Positions 51,737-60,431 of a stretch of DNA of 64,000 bases are shown piece by piece. The notes beneath the pieces were generated by a model. It saw only the letters and a list, made by a program, of their open reading frames with translations. It did not search any database and had not been told where the DNA came from. The stretch's first letter is position 1. Each line of letters opens with the position of its first letter. Location: the NCBI GenBank assembly GCA_965656935.1, contig CBFHMG010000006.1, forward strand, positions 113,155-177,154, given 5' to 3'. The DNA is from M30B80 sp965656935 (GTDB lineage Bacteria; Pseudomonadota; Alphaproteobacteria; Rhodobacterales; Rhodobacteraceae). The translations under genes were made by a program, and so were the position numbers.

Positions 51737-52146
51737 GGGTTTGCCTCGTATCTTAGCATACCGGCCACCCGTGGCGGTTGCCCGTCAGATGGGTGCGCGC
51801 GCCCGTCATTGACAGGAACCTCTGCCAGATCAAAGGGGGAATGCCCCGCAAGACAGGCAAGGTTCACCCCAAACTGGCTCGGGTTCGAGCGGCGTTGGTG
51901 ATGGGTGTAAATCCCGCAGGTCTTGCAGAAGTAATGCTTCGCGGTGCCTGTGTTGAAGGTATAGAGCGTCAGGTTATCCTCACCCGCGAGAAAGGTGATC
52001 CCGTCCAGCGACGCGCTGACAGCCACTGCCCCGCGCATGGTGCAAAAGCTGCAATCATAGCGCCGCGCCGAGGCCAGCCCCTCGGGCAAGCTCACGCGGA
52101 AGGCCACGCGGCCGCAATGGCAACTGGCGTCATGGGTTTCAGTCAT
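51733..52146 (-). CDS. GFA (glutathione-dependent formaldehyde-activating) family protein
   Basis: 137 residues with the GFA zinc pattern: CHCGRVAF near residue 9, YDCSFCTMRG near 30, and FCKTCGIYTHH near 74. The fold is the Mss4-like CENP-V/GFA domain. It is embedded between choW (8-base overlap) and choV (4-base overlap), so it is certainly in the uptake operon. Betaine demethylation can release formaldehyde, so a detoxifying or thiol-adduct role is possible. Catalysis by this family is disputed, so the function is only inferred. Confidence 0.85.
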   Translation of the reverse strand: MTETHDASCHCGRVAFRVSLPEGLASARRYDCSFCTMRGAVAVSASLDGITFLAGEDNLTLYTFNTGTAKHYFCKTCGIYTHHQRRSNPSQFGVNLACLAGHSPFDLAEVPVNDGRAHPSDGQPPRVAGMLRYEANP

Positions 52147-53041
52147 TATTCACCCTCAGCATGCGGTCGAGCATGATCGCCACAACCACAATGATCAGAC
52201 CGCTTTCAAAACCAAGCCCCGTGTTGACGGAATTCAGCGCCCGCACGACAGGCACACCAAGCCCCGAGGCGCCAACAAGTGCGGCAATCACCACCATCGA
52301 GAGCGACAGCATGATCGTCTGGTTCAGCCCTGCCATGATCTGGGGCAGCGCATAGGGCAGCTCGATCTTCCACAGGGTCTGGCGCGGCGTGGCCCCGAAG
52401 GCCTGCGATGCCTCAAGCAGGGCTTGCGGCGTATTGGAAATGCCCAGATGCGTCAGGCGGATCGGCGCAGGCAAAACGAAAATAACAGTCGCGATCAGGC
52501 CCGGCACCATGCCGATGCCGAAAAACACAATCGCGGGGATCAGGTAGACAAAGGTCGGCAGGGTCTGCATCAGATCAAGAACGGGCCGCATAACCGCATA
52601 GAGCTTGGGCCGATGTGCGGCCGCGATCCCGATAGGAACACCCACCCCCATACAGACAACACAAGCCGACAGAACCAGCGTCAGGCTCTCAGTCGTTTCT
52701 TCCCAGTAATCCTGATTGAGGATGAACAAGAACCCCAAAGCGATGGTCAGCGGTATCTTCCAGCCCCGCTGGATCAGCCATGTGACAAAGGTAAATAACG
52801 CAATGATCACAAAGGGATGCAGATCGGGCGCATAGAGATACACCTCCTCATTGCGCGCCACATCGCGGATCCAGCCCGTATTGGGCGGCTCCTGCAAAAA
52901 GGCGAGGATCGCGTCGATCATATGTTCAAGCAAAATGGCGACCGCATCGAAAAACCACGCGCCATTGCTTTGAAGCCAGTCAAACCCCGCCTCGGCGGCG
53001 TCGCCTACGGGGATTTTATTGTCAGTGAGCCAATCAAGCAG
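52139..53041 (-). CDS. choW: Choline ABC transporter permease, probable CTG start
   Basis: The ATG-initiated frame (from 52933) lacks the family N-terminus. Reading upstream in frame restores LLDWLTDNKIPVGDAAEAGFDWL and the next 18 residues, as found in ChoW/ProW proteins. The only plausible initiator is CTG at 53041, 7 bases after a strong GGAGGG. The 300-residue permease has about six membrane helices and the EAA-like loop EASQAFGATPRQTLWKIELPYALP. It overlaps the GFA gene by 8 bases. Confidence 0.82.
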   Translation of the reverse strand: MLDWLTDNKIPVGDAAEAGFDWLQSNGAWFFDAVAILLEHMIDAILAFLQEPPNTGWIRDVARNEEVYLYAPDLHPFVIIALFTFVTWLIQRGWKIPLTIALGFLFILNQDYWEETTESLTLVLSACVVCMGVGVPIGIAAAHRPKLYAVMRPVLDLMQTLPTFVYLIPAIVFFGIGMVPGLIATVIFVLPAPIRLTHLGISNTPQALLEASQAFGATPRQTLWKIELPYALPQIMAGLNQTIMLSLSMVVIAALVGASGLGVPVVRALNSVNTGLGFESGLIIVVVAIMLDRMLRVNND

Positions 53042-53066
53042 GGGTCTACCCTCCGAAAGAAGAAAG

Positions 53067-53099
53067 CCCCGCAGGCCACGTATCGCGCGGCCTGCGGGG
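53067..53099 (-). terminator. Hairpin between choX and choW (partial terminator or attenuator)
   Basis: On the minus strand CCCCGCAGGCC pairs perfectly with GGCCTGCGGGG over 11 bases, followed by the imperfect T-run CTTTCTTCTTT. It lies 19 bases after the choX stop and 26 bases before the choW start. Such hairpins often raise binding-protein output over permease output in ABC operons. Confidence 0.75.
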
Positions 53100-53118
53100 A
53101 GATCACAAGGCTTGAGCC

Positions 53119-54057
53119 TTAGTTCGACAGAGCGGCCGAAACGGCCTCGGCCGCGTCACCACCATCAATTGTGGTCACGCCATCCAGCCAAGACATCACC
53201 AGATCGGTATTGCCCGCCATCCAAGCGCGCGCCGCATCATCGGCATCTTCGCCATCATTCAGGATCGCGCCCATGATCTCGTTTTCCATGGCCAATGTGA
53301 ATTCGAGATTGTTCAGGAAAGCGCCGACATTGGGGCATTCCTCGACATAGCCTGCGCGCGTGTTGGTAAAGATAGTGGCACCGCCAAGATCGGGGCCAAA
53401 CCAGTCATCGCCACCTGTCAGATAGGTGAGGTCGAAATTGGCGTTCATCGGATGGGGTTCCCAGCCAAGGAAGATGATCGGCTCATCGCGGCCCGAGGCA
53501 CGATCAACCTGTGCCAGCATCCCCTGCTCGGAGCTTTCGACAACTTCGAATTCGGACAGGCCAAAAGCGTCTGCCGCAATCATATCCATGATCAGGCGGT
53601 TGCCGTCATTGCCCGGCTCGATGCCATAAATCTCGCCATCCAGAGCGTCCAGATTGGCCGCGATATCCGCGAAATCAGCGATACCGAGGGCCGCGCCCGC
53701 CGCATTGGTGGCCAGCGTGTATTTCGCGCCTTCCAGATTTGCGCGGACAACATCAACCGTGCCTGCATCACGATAGGGCGCGATATCGGCCTCCATCGTG
53801 GGCATCCAGTTGCCAAGGAACACATCCACATCACCGCCCGCAAGCGAGGTGTAGGTCACAGGCACCGACAGAACCAGCGTTTCTGCCTCATAGCCCAGCG
53901 CATCAAGCACAACACTCGCGGCAGCGGTGGTTGCGGTGATATCGGTCCAGCCCACATCCGAGAAGGTGACGGTGCCGCAATCGGCCAGTGCTGCATTTGC
54001 CGAAAGCCCAGCCACAAGCGCGATGGTCGCGGTGCGGGCCTTAAGATGAAAGCTCAT
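53119..54057 (-). CDS. choX: Choline ABC transporter substrate-binding protein
   Basis: 312 residues from an ATG preceded by GGAG. It has a signal peptide (MSFHLKARTATIALVAGLSANAALA). The mature protein follows the OpuAC/ProX/ChoX pattern: VTFSDVGWTDITATTAAASVVLDALGYEAET, VFLGNWMPTME and IIFLGWEPHPMN, with the aromatic residues of the cation cage. First gene of the choXW-GFA-choV operon, divergent from betI across the operator. Confidence 0.93.
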   Translation of the reverse strand: MSFHLKARTATIALVAGLSANAALADCGTVTFSDVGWTDITATTAAASVVLDALGYEAETLVLSVPVTYTSLAGGDVDVFLGNWMPTMEADIAPYRDAGTVDVVRANLEGAKYTLATNAAGAALGIADFADIAANLDALDGEIYGIEPGNDGNRLIMDMIAADAFGLSEFEVVESSEQGMLAQVDRASGRDEPIIFLGWEPHPMNANFDLTYLTGGDDWFGPDLGGATIFTNTRAGYVEECPNVGAFLNNLEFTLAMENEIMGAILNDGEDADDAARAWMAGNTDLVMSWLDGVTTIDGGDAAEAVSAALSN

Positions 54058-54089
54058 TTTATTTCTCCATATTGGGTTGTGGTTTTTTA

Positions 54090-54109
54090 TTGATTGACGA
54101 GTCAATTAA
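54090..54109. promoter_or_regulatory. Candidate BetI operator
   Basis: TTGATTGAC, then GA, then GTCAATTAA: 8 of 9 positions are complementary. It lies between choX (33 bases away) and betI (40 bases away) and resembles the TTGATTG...-type BetI sites. Choline-relieved repression of both divergent units is the expected use. Confidence 0.65.
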
Positions 54110-54148
54110 AACTCTTATCTGTGCAGAGTGCAACCAAAGAGGTTTTCC

Positions 54149-54721
54149 ATGCCCAAGATCGGAATGATGGCACTACGCAAGGACGCGCTTGTCAATGCAA
54201 CAATCGCCGAGATCGGGCGACTGGGGTCTTTAGACGTGACTGTCAGCCAGATCGCAAGGAGCGCAGGCGTCTCCTCGGCGCTGGCGCATCATTATTTTGG
54301 TTCCAAGGATGATCTGTTTCTTGCGGCCATGCGCTCGATTCTGGCGGAATTCGGGAGAGGCGCACGCGAGAGGCTGGCCCAAGCCCAGACGCCCGCTGCG
54401 CGTCTGCGCGCCATTGTCGAGGCGAATTTCATGGGCGCGAATTTCCGCCCCGATGTCGTATCCGCATGGATGAATTTCTACGTGATGGCGCAGAAATCAC
54501 CCTCCGCTCAAAGGCTTTTGCGTATCTACCAGCGCCGCATCGTGTCGAACCTGACCCATGCCTTGCGCCCGATCTGCAACAGCCCCGAAGAAGCAGCCCT
54601 GACAGCGGCTGCCCTGATCGACGGGCTCTATATCCGCCATGCCGTCGCCGAAGCCGGCCCGCCCGACCCGCAAGCCGCTATTTCACGCGTAATGACCTAT
54701 CTTGATGGAGTGACCCAATGA
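54149..54721 (+). CDS. betI: TetR-family regulator BetI
   Basis: 190 residues starting MPKIGMMALRKDALVNATIAEIG, with GAGG upstream; a longer start (54128) is less likely. The N-terminal helix-turn-helix (VTVSQIARSAGVSSALAHHYFGSKDDLF) is TetR type and the C-terminal ligand domain (RPDVVSAWMNFYVMAQKSP...) is BetI type. BetI represses choline genes and is relieved by choline. The stop overlaps betB. Confidence 0.94.
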   Translation: MPKIGMMALRKDALVNATIAEIGRLGSLDVTVSQIARSAGVSSALAHHYFGSKDDLFLAAMRSILAEFGRGARERLAQAQTPAARLRAIVEANFMGANFRPDVVSAWMNFYVMAQKSPSAQRLLRIYQRRIVSNLTHALRPICNSPEEAALTAAALIDGLYIRHAVAEAGPPDPQAAISRVMTYLDGVTQ

Positions 54722-56169
54722 TCATCCAGCCAAAAGCCAGCCATTTCATCAATGGTACCTATATCGAAGACAGCGCAGGCCCTGAACTTGCCGTCACCTA
54801 CCCCGCAAGCGGCGCACGCATCGCCACCTTGCATGAGGCCACCGATGCCCTGATCGAGCAGGCGCTGGCCGCAGCGGATGCCGCAAGGGCAGACTGGGCC
54901 GCAATGACAGGGACCGAGCGGGGCCGCATCCTGCGCCGCGCCGCCGAGATCATCCGCGAGCGCAACCGCGAGCTCTCCGAGCTGGAAACCATGGATACGG
55001 GCAAACCCCTTTCCGAGACGCTGGTCGCCGACCCCACAAGCGCGGCAGATGCTTTGGAATATTTCGGGGGCATGGCTGCCACCCTGACGGGCGAGCATAT
55101 CCAGCTTGGGGAAGATTGGGCCTATACCAAGCGCGATCCGCTTGGCCTATGCGTTGGCATCGGCGCGTGGAATTACCCCATCCAGATCGCCTGCTGGAAA
55201 GCCGCGCCTGCGCTGGCCTGCGGCAATACAATGGTGTTCAAACCCTCGGAAACAACGCCGCTCACCGCCCTCAAAGTGGCCGAGATTTTCATGGAAGCAG
55301 GCGCGCCCGCGGGTGTGTTCAACGTGATCCAAGGCGCCGGCCGCGTGGGGGCTGCGCTGGTGGGCGACAGTCGCGTTGACAAGGTTTCGCTGACAGGCTC
55401 GGTGCCCACGGGGCGCAAGGTCTATGCAGCCGCAGCCGCCCAGATGAAACATGTCACGATGGAATTGGGCGGCAAATCCCCCCTGATTATCTTTGAGGAT
55501 GCCGATCTCGAAAATGCGGTCTCCGCCGCGATCAACGCCAATTTCTATTCCAGCGGTCAGATTTGCTCGAACGGCACGCGGGTGTTCATCCACAAAGACA
55601 TCAAAGAGGCCTTCCTGTCGCGCTTGGCCGAGCGCATGTCAGACGCCACAATAGGCGATCCGATGGATGAGGCCACAACCCTTGGCCCGATGGTGTCCGA
55701 GGCCCAGCGCCAGATTGTTCTGGGCTATATCGAAAAAGGCCAAACCGAGGGTGCGCGGCTGGTTGCAGGCGGCAAAGCGCTGGAGGGTGAGGGCTTTTTC
55801 ATCCAGCCAACGCTTTTTGCCGATGTCACCGATGATATGACCATCGCGCGCGAAGAAATCTTTGGCCCCGTCATGTCGGTTCTGGATTTCGATGATGAAC
55901 AAGATGTCATTGCGCGGGCCAATGATACCGAATTCGGCCTTTCGGCGGGTGTGTTTACCCGTGATCTGGCGCGCGGCCACCGTGTGGTTGGCCTGCTTGA
56001 GGCGGGGTCATGCTGGATCAACACCTATAACCTGACCCCTGTCGAGGTGCCCTTTGGCGGCAATAAGGCCTCAGGTGTGGGGCGCGAGAACGGGCATGCC
56101 GCGATTGCCCATTATAGCCAGTTGAAAACCGTTTATGTCGCCATGGGCGATGTCGAGGCCCCGTTCTAA
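54718..56169 (+). CDS. betB: Betaine aldehyde dehydrogenase
   Basis: Oxidises betaine aldehyde to glycine betaine with NAD(P)+. The 483-residue protein has GAWNYPIQIACWK (cofactor domain), MELGGKSPLIIF with the general-base Glu, SSGQICSNGTRVF with the catalytic Cys, and the C-terminal VEVPFGGNKASGVGRENG. It overlaps betI by 4 bases and betA by 1. Confidence 0.96.
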   Translation: MIIQPKASHFINGTYIEDSAGPELAVTYPASGARIATLHEATDALIEQALAAADAARADWAAMTGTERGRILRRAAEIIRERNRELSELETMDTGKPLSETLVADPTSAADALEYFGGMAATLTGEHIQLGEDWAYTKRDPLGLCVGIGAWNYPIQIACWKAAPALACGNTMVFKPSETTPLTALKVAEIFMEAGAPAGVFNVIQGAGRVGAALVGDSRVDKVSLTGSVPTGRKVYAAAAAQMKHVTMELGGKSPLIIFEDADLENAVSAAINANFYSSGQICSNGTRVFIHKDIKEAFLSRLAERMSDATIGDPMDEATTLGPMVSEAQRQIVLGYIEKGQTEGARLVAGGKALEGEGFFIQPTLFADVTDDMTIAREEIFGPVMSVLDFDDEQDVIARANDTEFGLSAGVFTRDLARGHRVVGLLEAGSCWINTYNLTPVEVPFGGNKASGVGRENGHAAIAHYSQLKTVYVAMGDVEAPF

Positions 56170-57827
56170 TGCAAGCAGATTACGTGATCATTGGCGCAGG
56201 CAGCGCCGGATGCGCCATGGCCTATCGCCTGTCCGAGGCGGGCAAATCTGTCTTGGTGATCGAGCATGGCGGCTCGGATGCGGGGCCTTTCATCCAGATG
56301 CCAGGCGCTTTGTCTTATCCGATGAATATGCCGATCTATGATTGGGGCTATCACTCCGAGCCAGAGCCGCATCTGAACAATCGCCGCCTTGCCTGCCCCC
56401 GCGGCAAGGTGATCGGCGGCTCCTCATCAATCAATGGCATGGTCTATGTGCGCGGCCATGCCCATGATTATGACACATGGGCCGATATGGGGGCCGATGG
56501 CTGGTCCTATGCCGATGTGCTGCCCTATTTCCAGCGGATGGAACACTGGCACGGGCCTGCCGACGGATCGGGCGACACGACCTTTCGCGGCAGTGATGGC
56601 CCGCTGCACATCACGCGCGGGCCGCGCAAGAACCCGCTCTATCATGCCTTTGTCGAGGCGGGCCGCGAGGCGGGCTATGAAGTCACGGATGATTACAACG
56701 GTGAGAAACAGGAGGGTTTCGGGCCTTTCGAGCAGACGGTTTACAAAGGCAGGCGCTGGTCGGCGGCCAATGCCTATCTGCGCCCTGCCCTGAAACGGCC
56801 CAATTGCAGCCTGTTGCGGGGGCTGGTCGAGAAGATCGAGATCAAGGATGGCCGCGCCACGGGCGTGCGCGTCATGCGCGGGGGGCGGTCAGAAGTGATC
56901 AGCGCCAATGTCGAAGTGGTGCTTGCCGCAGGCTCCATCAATTCGCCCAAACTGCTGATGCTCTCAGGTGTAGGGCCCGGCGCTGAGCTGGCCAAGCATG
57001 GCATCCCCGTTCTGGCCGACCGCGCGGGCGTGGGGCAGAACCTGCAGGACCATCTGGAGATGTATATCCAATATGCCAGCCGCGAGCCGATCACGCTGGC
57101 CAAATACTGGAACCTCTTTGGCAAGGCGATGGTGGGGGCACAATGGCTGTTCACGCGCACAGGGCTTGGGGCGTCGAATAATTTCGAAAGCTGCGGCTTC
57201 ATCCGCTCGCGCGCGGGTCTCACCTACCCCGATATCCAGTTCCACTTCCTGCCGATTGCCGTGCGCTATGACGGGCAAGCCATTGCCGAAGGGCATGGGT
57301 TTCAGGCCCATGTCGGGCCTATGCGCTCCAAATCACGTGGCGCGGTCAGCTTGCGCTCGGCCAATCCCGTCGATGCGCCCGAAATTAGGTTCAATTACAT
57401 GAGCCATGATCAGGATTGGGACGAGTTCCGCACCGCCATCCGCCTGACCCGCGAGGTCTTTGCCCAGCCTGCCATGGCGCGCTATGTGAAGCATGAAATC
57501 CAGCCCGGAGAGGCCGCGCAAAGCGATGCCGAACTGGATGCCGTGATACGCGAACATGCTGAATCGGCCTATCACCCTTGCGGCACCGCAAAAATGGGCC
57601 GCCGTGATGACCCGATGGCCGTGGTCGACCCGCAAGCCCGTGTGATCGGGATCGACGGGCTGCGCTTGGCTGACAGTTCGATCTTTCCACAGATCACCAA
57701 TGGCAATCTCAACGGCCCTTCGATCATGGTGGGCGAGAAAGCCGCCGATCATATCTTGGGCCGCAGCCTACCAGCCTCGAACCTCGAGCCTTGGGTGCAC
57801 CCCGACTGGAAGACCGCACAGCGATAG
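56169..57827 (+). CDS. betA: Choline dehydrogenase (GMC oxidoreductase)
   Basis: FAD enzyme that oxidises choline to betaine aldehyde. The 552-residue protein has the N-terminal dinucleotide fold YVIIGAGSAGCAMAYRLSE, the GMC signature PRGKVIGGSSSINGMVYVRGHAHDYDTWAD, and the C-terminal active-site segment YHPCGTAKMGR followed by SSIFPQITNGNLNGPSIMVGEKA. Full length, normal for BetA. Confidence 0.95.
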   Translation: MQADYVIIGAGSAGCAMAYRLSEAGKSVLVIEHGGSDAGPFIQMPGALSYPMNMPIYDWGYHSEPEPHLNNRRLACPRGKVIGGSSSINGMVYVRGHAHDYDTWADMGADGWSYADVLPYFQRMEHWHGPADGSGDTTFRGSDGPLHITRGPRKNPLYHAFVEAGREAGYEVTDDYNGEKQEGFGPFEQTVYKGRRWSAANAYLRPALKRPNCSLLRGLVEKIEIKDGRATGVRVMRGGRSEVISANVEVVLAAGSINSPKLLMLSGVGPGAELAKHGIPVLADRAGVGQNLQDHLEMYIQYASREPITLAKYWNLFGKAMVGAQWLFTRTGLGASNNFESCGFIRSRAGLTYPDIQFHFLPIAVRYDGQAIAEGHGFQAHVGPMRSKSRGAVSLRSANPVDAPEIRFNYMSHDQDWDEFRTAIRLTREVFAQPAMARYVKHEIQPGEAAQSDAELDAVIREHAESAYHPCGTAKMGRRDDPMAVVDPQARVIGIDGLRLADSSIFPQITNGNLNGPSIMVGEKAADHILGRSLPASNLEPWVHPDWKTAQR

Positions 57828-57890
57828 CCCACTGGATTTGCGCGGGCAAACATGCTTTGCCAATGCAACACACAGCAGGAGAGCCATCCG

Positions 57891-59159
57891 TTGAGCGCCG
57901 CGCAAAGCAGCCTTTGGGCACAAACCAGCACTGACCAGATCCAGACCGCACCACTTGCGGCCTCACGCCGGTATGATCTGGTGGTCATCGGTGGCGGCTT
58001 TACGGGTTGCGCCGCAGCGCTTGAGGCGGCCGCTATGGGCGCGTCTGTGTGTTTGCTGGAGGCCGAGACCATCGGCTATGGCGGGTCGGGGCGCAATGTG
58101 GGCTTGGTCAATGCAGGCCTCTGGCTGCCCCCTGACGAGATCATCGCCCAAATGGGCGAAGCCGCAGGCACCAAATTGGTCGCGCTTCTGGGCCAAGCCC
58201 CCGACCGCGTTTTTGATCTGATCACCCGCGAAGACATCGCCTGTGAGGCAACCCGCGCGGGTACCCTACATTGCGCCCATTCGCAGGCGGGCTTTGCCGA
58301 TCTGGCCGAGCGTCACAGACAAGGCAACCGCTTTGGCGCGCCCCTGCAGCTTTTGGATAAGCCCGAGGCCGATGCGCGTATCGGCTCAGACGCCTTTCAT
58401 GGTGCGCTATGGGATCCGCGCGCGGGCACGATCCAGCCGCTTTCCTATTGCTTGGGCCTTGCCCGCGCCGCGATGGCCAAGGGCGCCACAATCCATGAAG
58501 CCAGCCCCGTGAGCAAAATCGCCCGCAAGGCCGAGGCTTGGCAGATCACCTCAAACGGGGTTGATCTGCAAGCAAACGCTCTGCTGGTTGCGACCAATGC
58601 TTATCACCTCGGGATCGAAGCACCGCTCCGCCCTGCCTTCACGCTTGTGCATTACAGCCAATTCGCCACCATCCCCATGGACGCCGCAACACGAGAAAGC
58701 ATTTTGGCAGGTGGCGAGGGTTGCTGGGACACAGCGAAGGTGATGACATCTTTCAGGGTCGACCGCGCTGGTCGAATGATTATCGGCGGTATGGGCAATG
58801 TCGGGGGGGCGGGCGCTGCGGTCCATACCGCTTGGGCAAGGCGCAAACTCAGATCGCTCTTTCCACAAATTGGTGAGCTGCCTTTTGAGCATATCTGGCA
58901 CGGCAAGATCGCGATGACCTCGGATTATATTCCCAAAATTCTGGAGTTTGGCCCCAAAGCCTATGCCTGTTTTGGCTATTCAGGTCGGGGCATCGGGCCG
59001 GGCACGGTTTTCGGAACCGAGGCCGCAAGGGCGCTTTTATCAGGCGATCAAACAGGCCTACCGATAGCCCCCGTGACCCATCATTCCGAGCGGTTTTCCA
59101 CGCTCAAAGGGGCGGTTCTGGAATTAGGCGCAACCCTAACCCACGCCATCACGCGCTGA
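57891..59159 (+). CDS. FAD-dependent oxidoreductase (DAO/gamma-glutamylputrescine oxidase type)
   Basis: 422 residues from a TTG with AGGAGAG 9 bases upstream; the ATG 13 codons earlier has no ribosome site. It has the dinucleotide fold YDLVVIGGGFTGCAAALEAA, GYGGSGRNVGLVNAGL (typical of the DadA/PuuB branch) and CFGYSGRGIGPGTVFGTEAA at the C-terminal FAD site. Location 63 bases after betA suggests an amine substrate linked to betaine, such as dimethylglycine or sarcosine, but this is inference. Confidence 0.82.
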   Translation: MSAAQSSLWAQTSTDQIQTAPLAASRRYDLVVIGGGFTGCAAALEAAAMGASVCLLEAETIGYGGSGRNVGLVNAGLWLPPDEIIAQMGEAAGTKLVALLGQAPDRVFDLITREDIACEATRAGTLHCAHSQAGFADLAERHRQGNRFGAPLQLLDKPEADARIGSDAFHGALWDPRAGTIQPLSYCLGLARAAMAKGATIHEASPVSKIARKAEAWQITSNGVDLQANALLVATNAYHLGIEAPLRPAFTLVHYSQFATIPMDAATRESILAGGEGCWDTAKVMTSFRVDRAGRMIIGGMGNVGGAGAAVHTAWARRKLRSLFPQIGELPFEHIWHGKIAMTSDYIPKILEFGPKAYACFGYSGRGIGPGTVFGTEAARALLSGDQTGLPIAPVTHHSERFSTLKGAVLELGATLTHAITR

Positions 59160-59255
59160 TTTGACAGGCCGACGAGACAGCCGCCCCTTGGATGCGTCCC
59201 AAGGAAAGACTTGCATCAAAGCCAAACGGCGGCCATGCACGGGCTTGTGTCAAAC

Positions 59256-60281
59256 ATGATGAACCATTCTGAAACACCTTTGGCGGCTCTCGGCTGGTCG
59301 GCCTTTTATGATGACCAAGTGGGGGCTGACGATGCGGGTGCGATACCTCTGCGCATCTCGACCGTTCATCGCTCCCGCGTGACAGCACTTTCCGTGACGG
59401 GTGCCGTTCGGCTGGACCTTCCCGTTGGCATGAAAACCGCCGATCTCGCTGTTGGCGATTGGGTGCTTGCCGATCCCGAAACCAAATGCGTCTTGCGCGG
59501 GCTTGAGCGGCACACCTTGTTGCAGAGGAAAACCGAAGGGGCACGCGCGCCGCAATTGATCGCGGCGAATGTCGATACCCTGTTTATCGTGACCTCTTGC
59601 AATGATGATTTCAACGTGGCCCGCCTTGAGCGTTATCTCGCCTTGGCAAATGAGGCGGGAACCAACCCTGTCATCATCCTGACAAAGGCCGATAAGGCCG
59701 AAGACCCGTCAAGCTACCAAAAGCAAGCAGCCGCGTTGCAACGCGACTTGCAGGTCGTGACCCTGAACGCCAAAACCCCGCAAGCCATCAAGACCTTGGA
59801 ACCATGGTGCGGCACGGGGCAAACGGTGGCCTTGGTCGGTTCGTCCGGTGTGGGAAAATCAACGCTTCTCAACACCTTGGCCGCGAAAACGGATGATCAG
59901 GCACAGGCCACGGGCGGCATTCGCGAAGATGACGCCAAGGGCCGCCATACAACAACATCAAGATCGCTCCATGCGATTGCGGGCGGCGGCTGGGTCATCG
60001 ACACGCCTGGCATGCGGTCGCTTCACGTCAGCGATGTCGCCTCGGGTCTGGAGATGCTATTCGCCGAGATCACCGAGCTGGCCCCCAATTGCCGCTTCCG
60101 CGATTGTACGCATAATCACGAACCCGGTTGCGCGGTTCAGGCCGCCCTGAAAGACGGCAAGCTGAACCCCGAGCGTCTGGAACGCTGGAGCAAGCTGAAT
60201 GAGGAAAACCGCGAGAATACGCCAAGCATGACAGGGCCGCGCGGGAACAGGGTGCCTCAGCGAAAGGGCAAGCGGCGCTAG
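59256..60281 (+). CDS. rsgA: Ribosome small-subunit maturation GTPase RsgA
   Basis: Circularly permuted GTPase that checks 30S maturation. Motif order is G4 (ILTKADKAED), G1 (GSSGVGKSTLLN) and G3 (DTPGMRS), with the OB-fold before and the zinc knuckle CRFRDCTHNHEPGC after. I start at the ATG giving MMNHSETPLAALGWS (341 residues), which fits the family. A TTG 15 codons earlier has the better ribosome site (AAGGA) and cannot be excluded. Confidence 0.92.
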   Translation: MMNHSETPLAALGWSAFYDDQVGADDAGAIPLRISTVHRSRVTALSVTGAVRLDLPVGMKTADLAVGDWVLADPETKCVLRGLERHTLLQRKTEGARAPQLIAANVDTLFIVTSCNDDFNVARLERYLALANEAGTNPVIILTKADKAEDPSSYQKQAAALQRDLQVVTLNAKTPQAIKTLEPWCGTGQTVALVGSSGVGKSTLLNTLAAKTDDQAQATGGIREDDAKGRHTTTSRSLHAIAGGGWVIDTPGMRSLHVSDVASGLEMLFAEITELAPNCRFRDCTHNHEPGCAVQAALKDGKLNPERLERWSKLNEENRENTPSMTGPRGNRVPQRKGKRR

Positions 60282-60304
60282 AAACGCGCGCGGTGCCGCT
60301 GACC

Positions 60305-60355
60305 TAAAAAAGGCAAAAGGCGCGCGCTTTTGCTTTGATTACATAAGCGCGCGCC
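60305..60355 (-). terminator. Terminator of the iolG/isomerase unit
   Basis: On the minus strand GGCGCGCGCTT pairs with AAGCGCGCGCC over 11 bases around a 15-base loop. A T-rich tract with TTTTTT follows. It lies about 80 bases after the isomerase stop and faces rsgA. Confidence 0.7.
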
Positions 60356-60431
60356 CTTCATGGCCTTTGAGCGGCTTGGAGCGGTATGGCGCTACGGTAT
60401 GCGCCCAACGCCAACCCAGAAACCTGACGGC

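Noticed and set aside
54090..54109. The TTGAT...TCAA palindrome as an FNR site.
   Set aside because: The spacing and arms fit BetI-type symmetry and the locus context better than TTGAT-N4-ATCAA.
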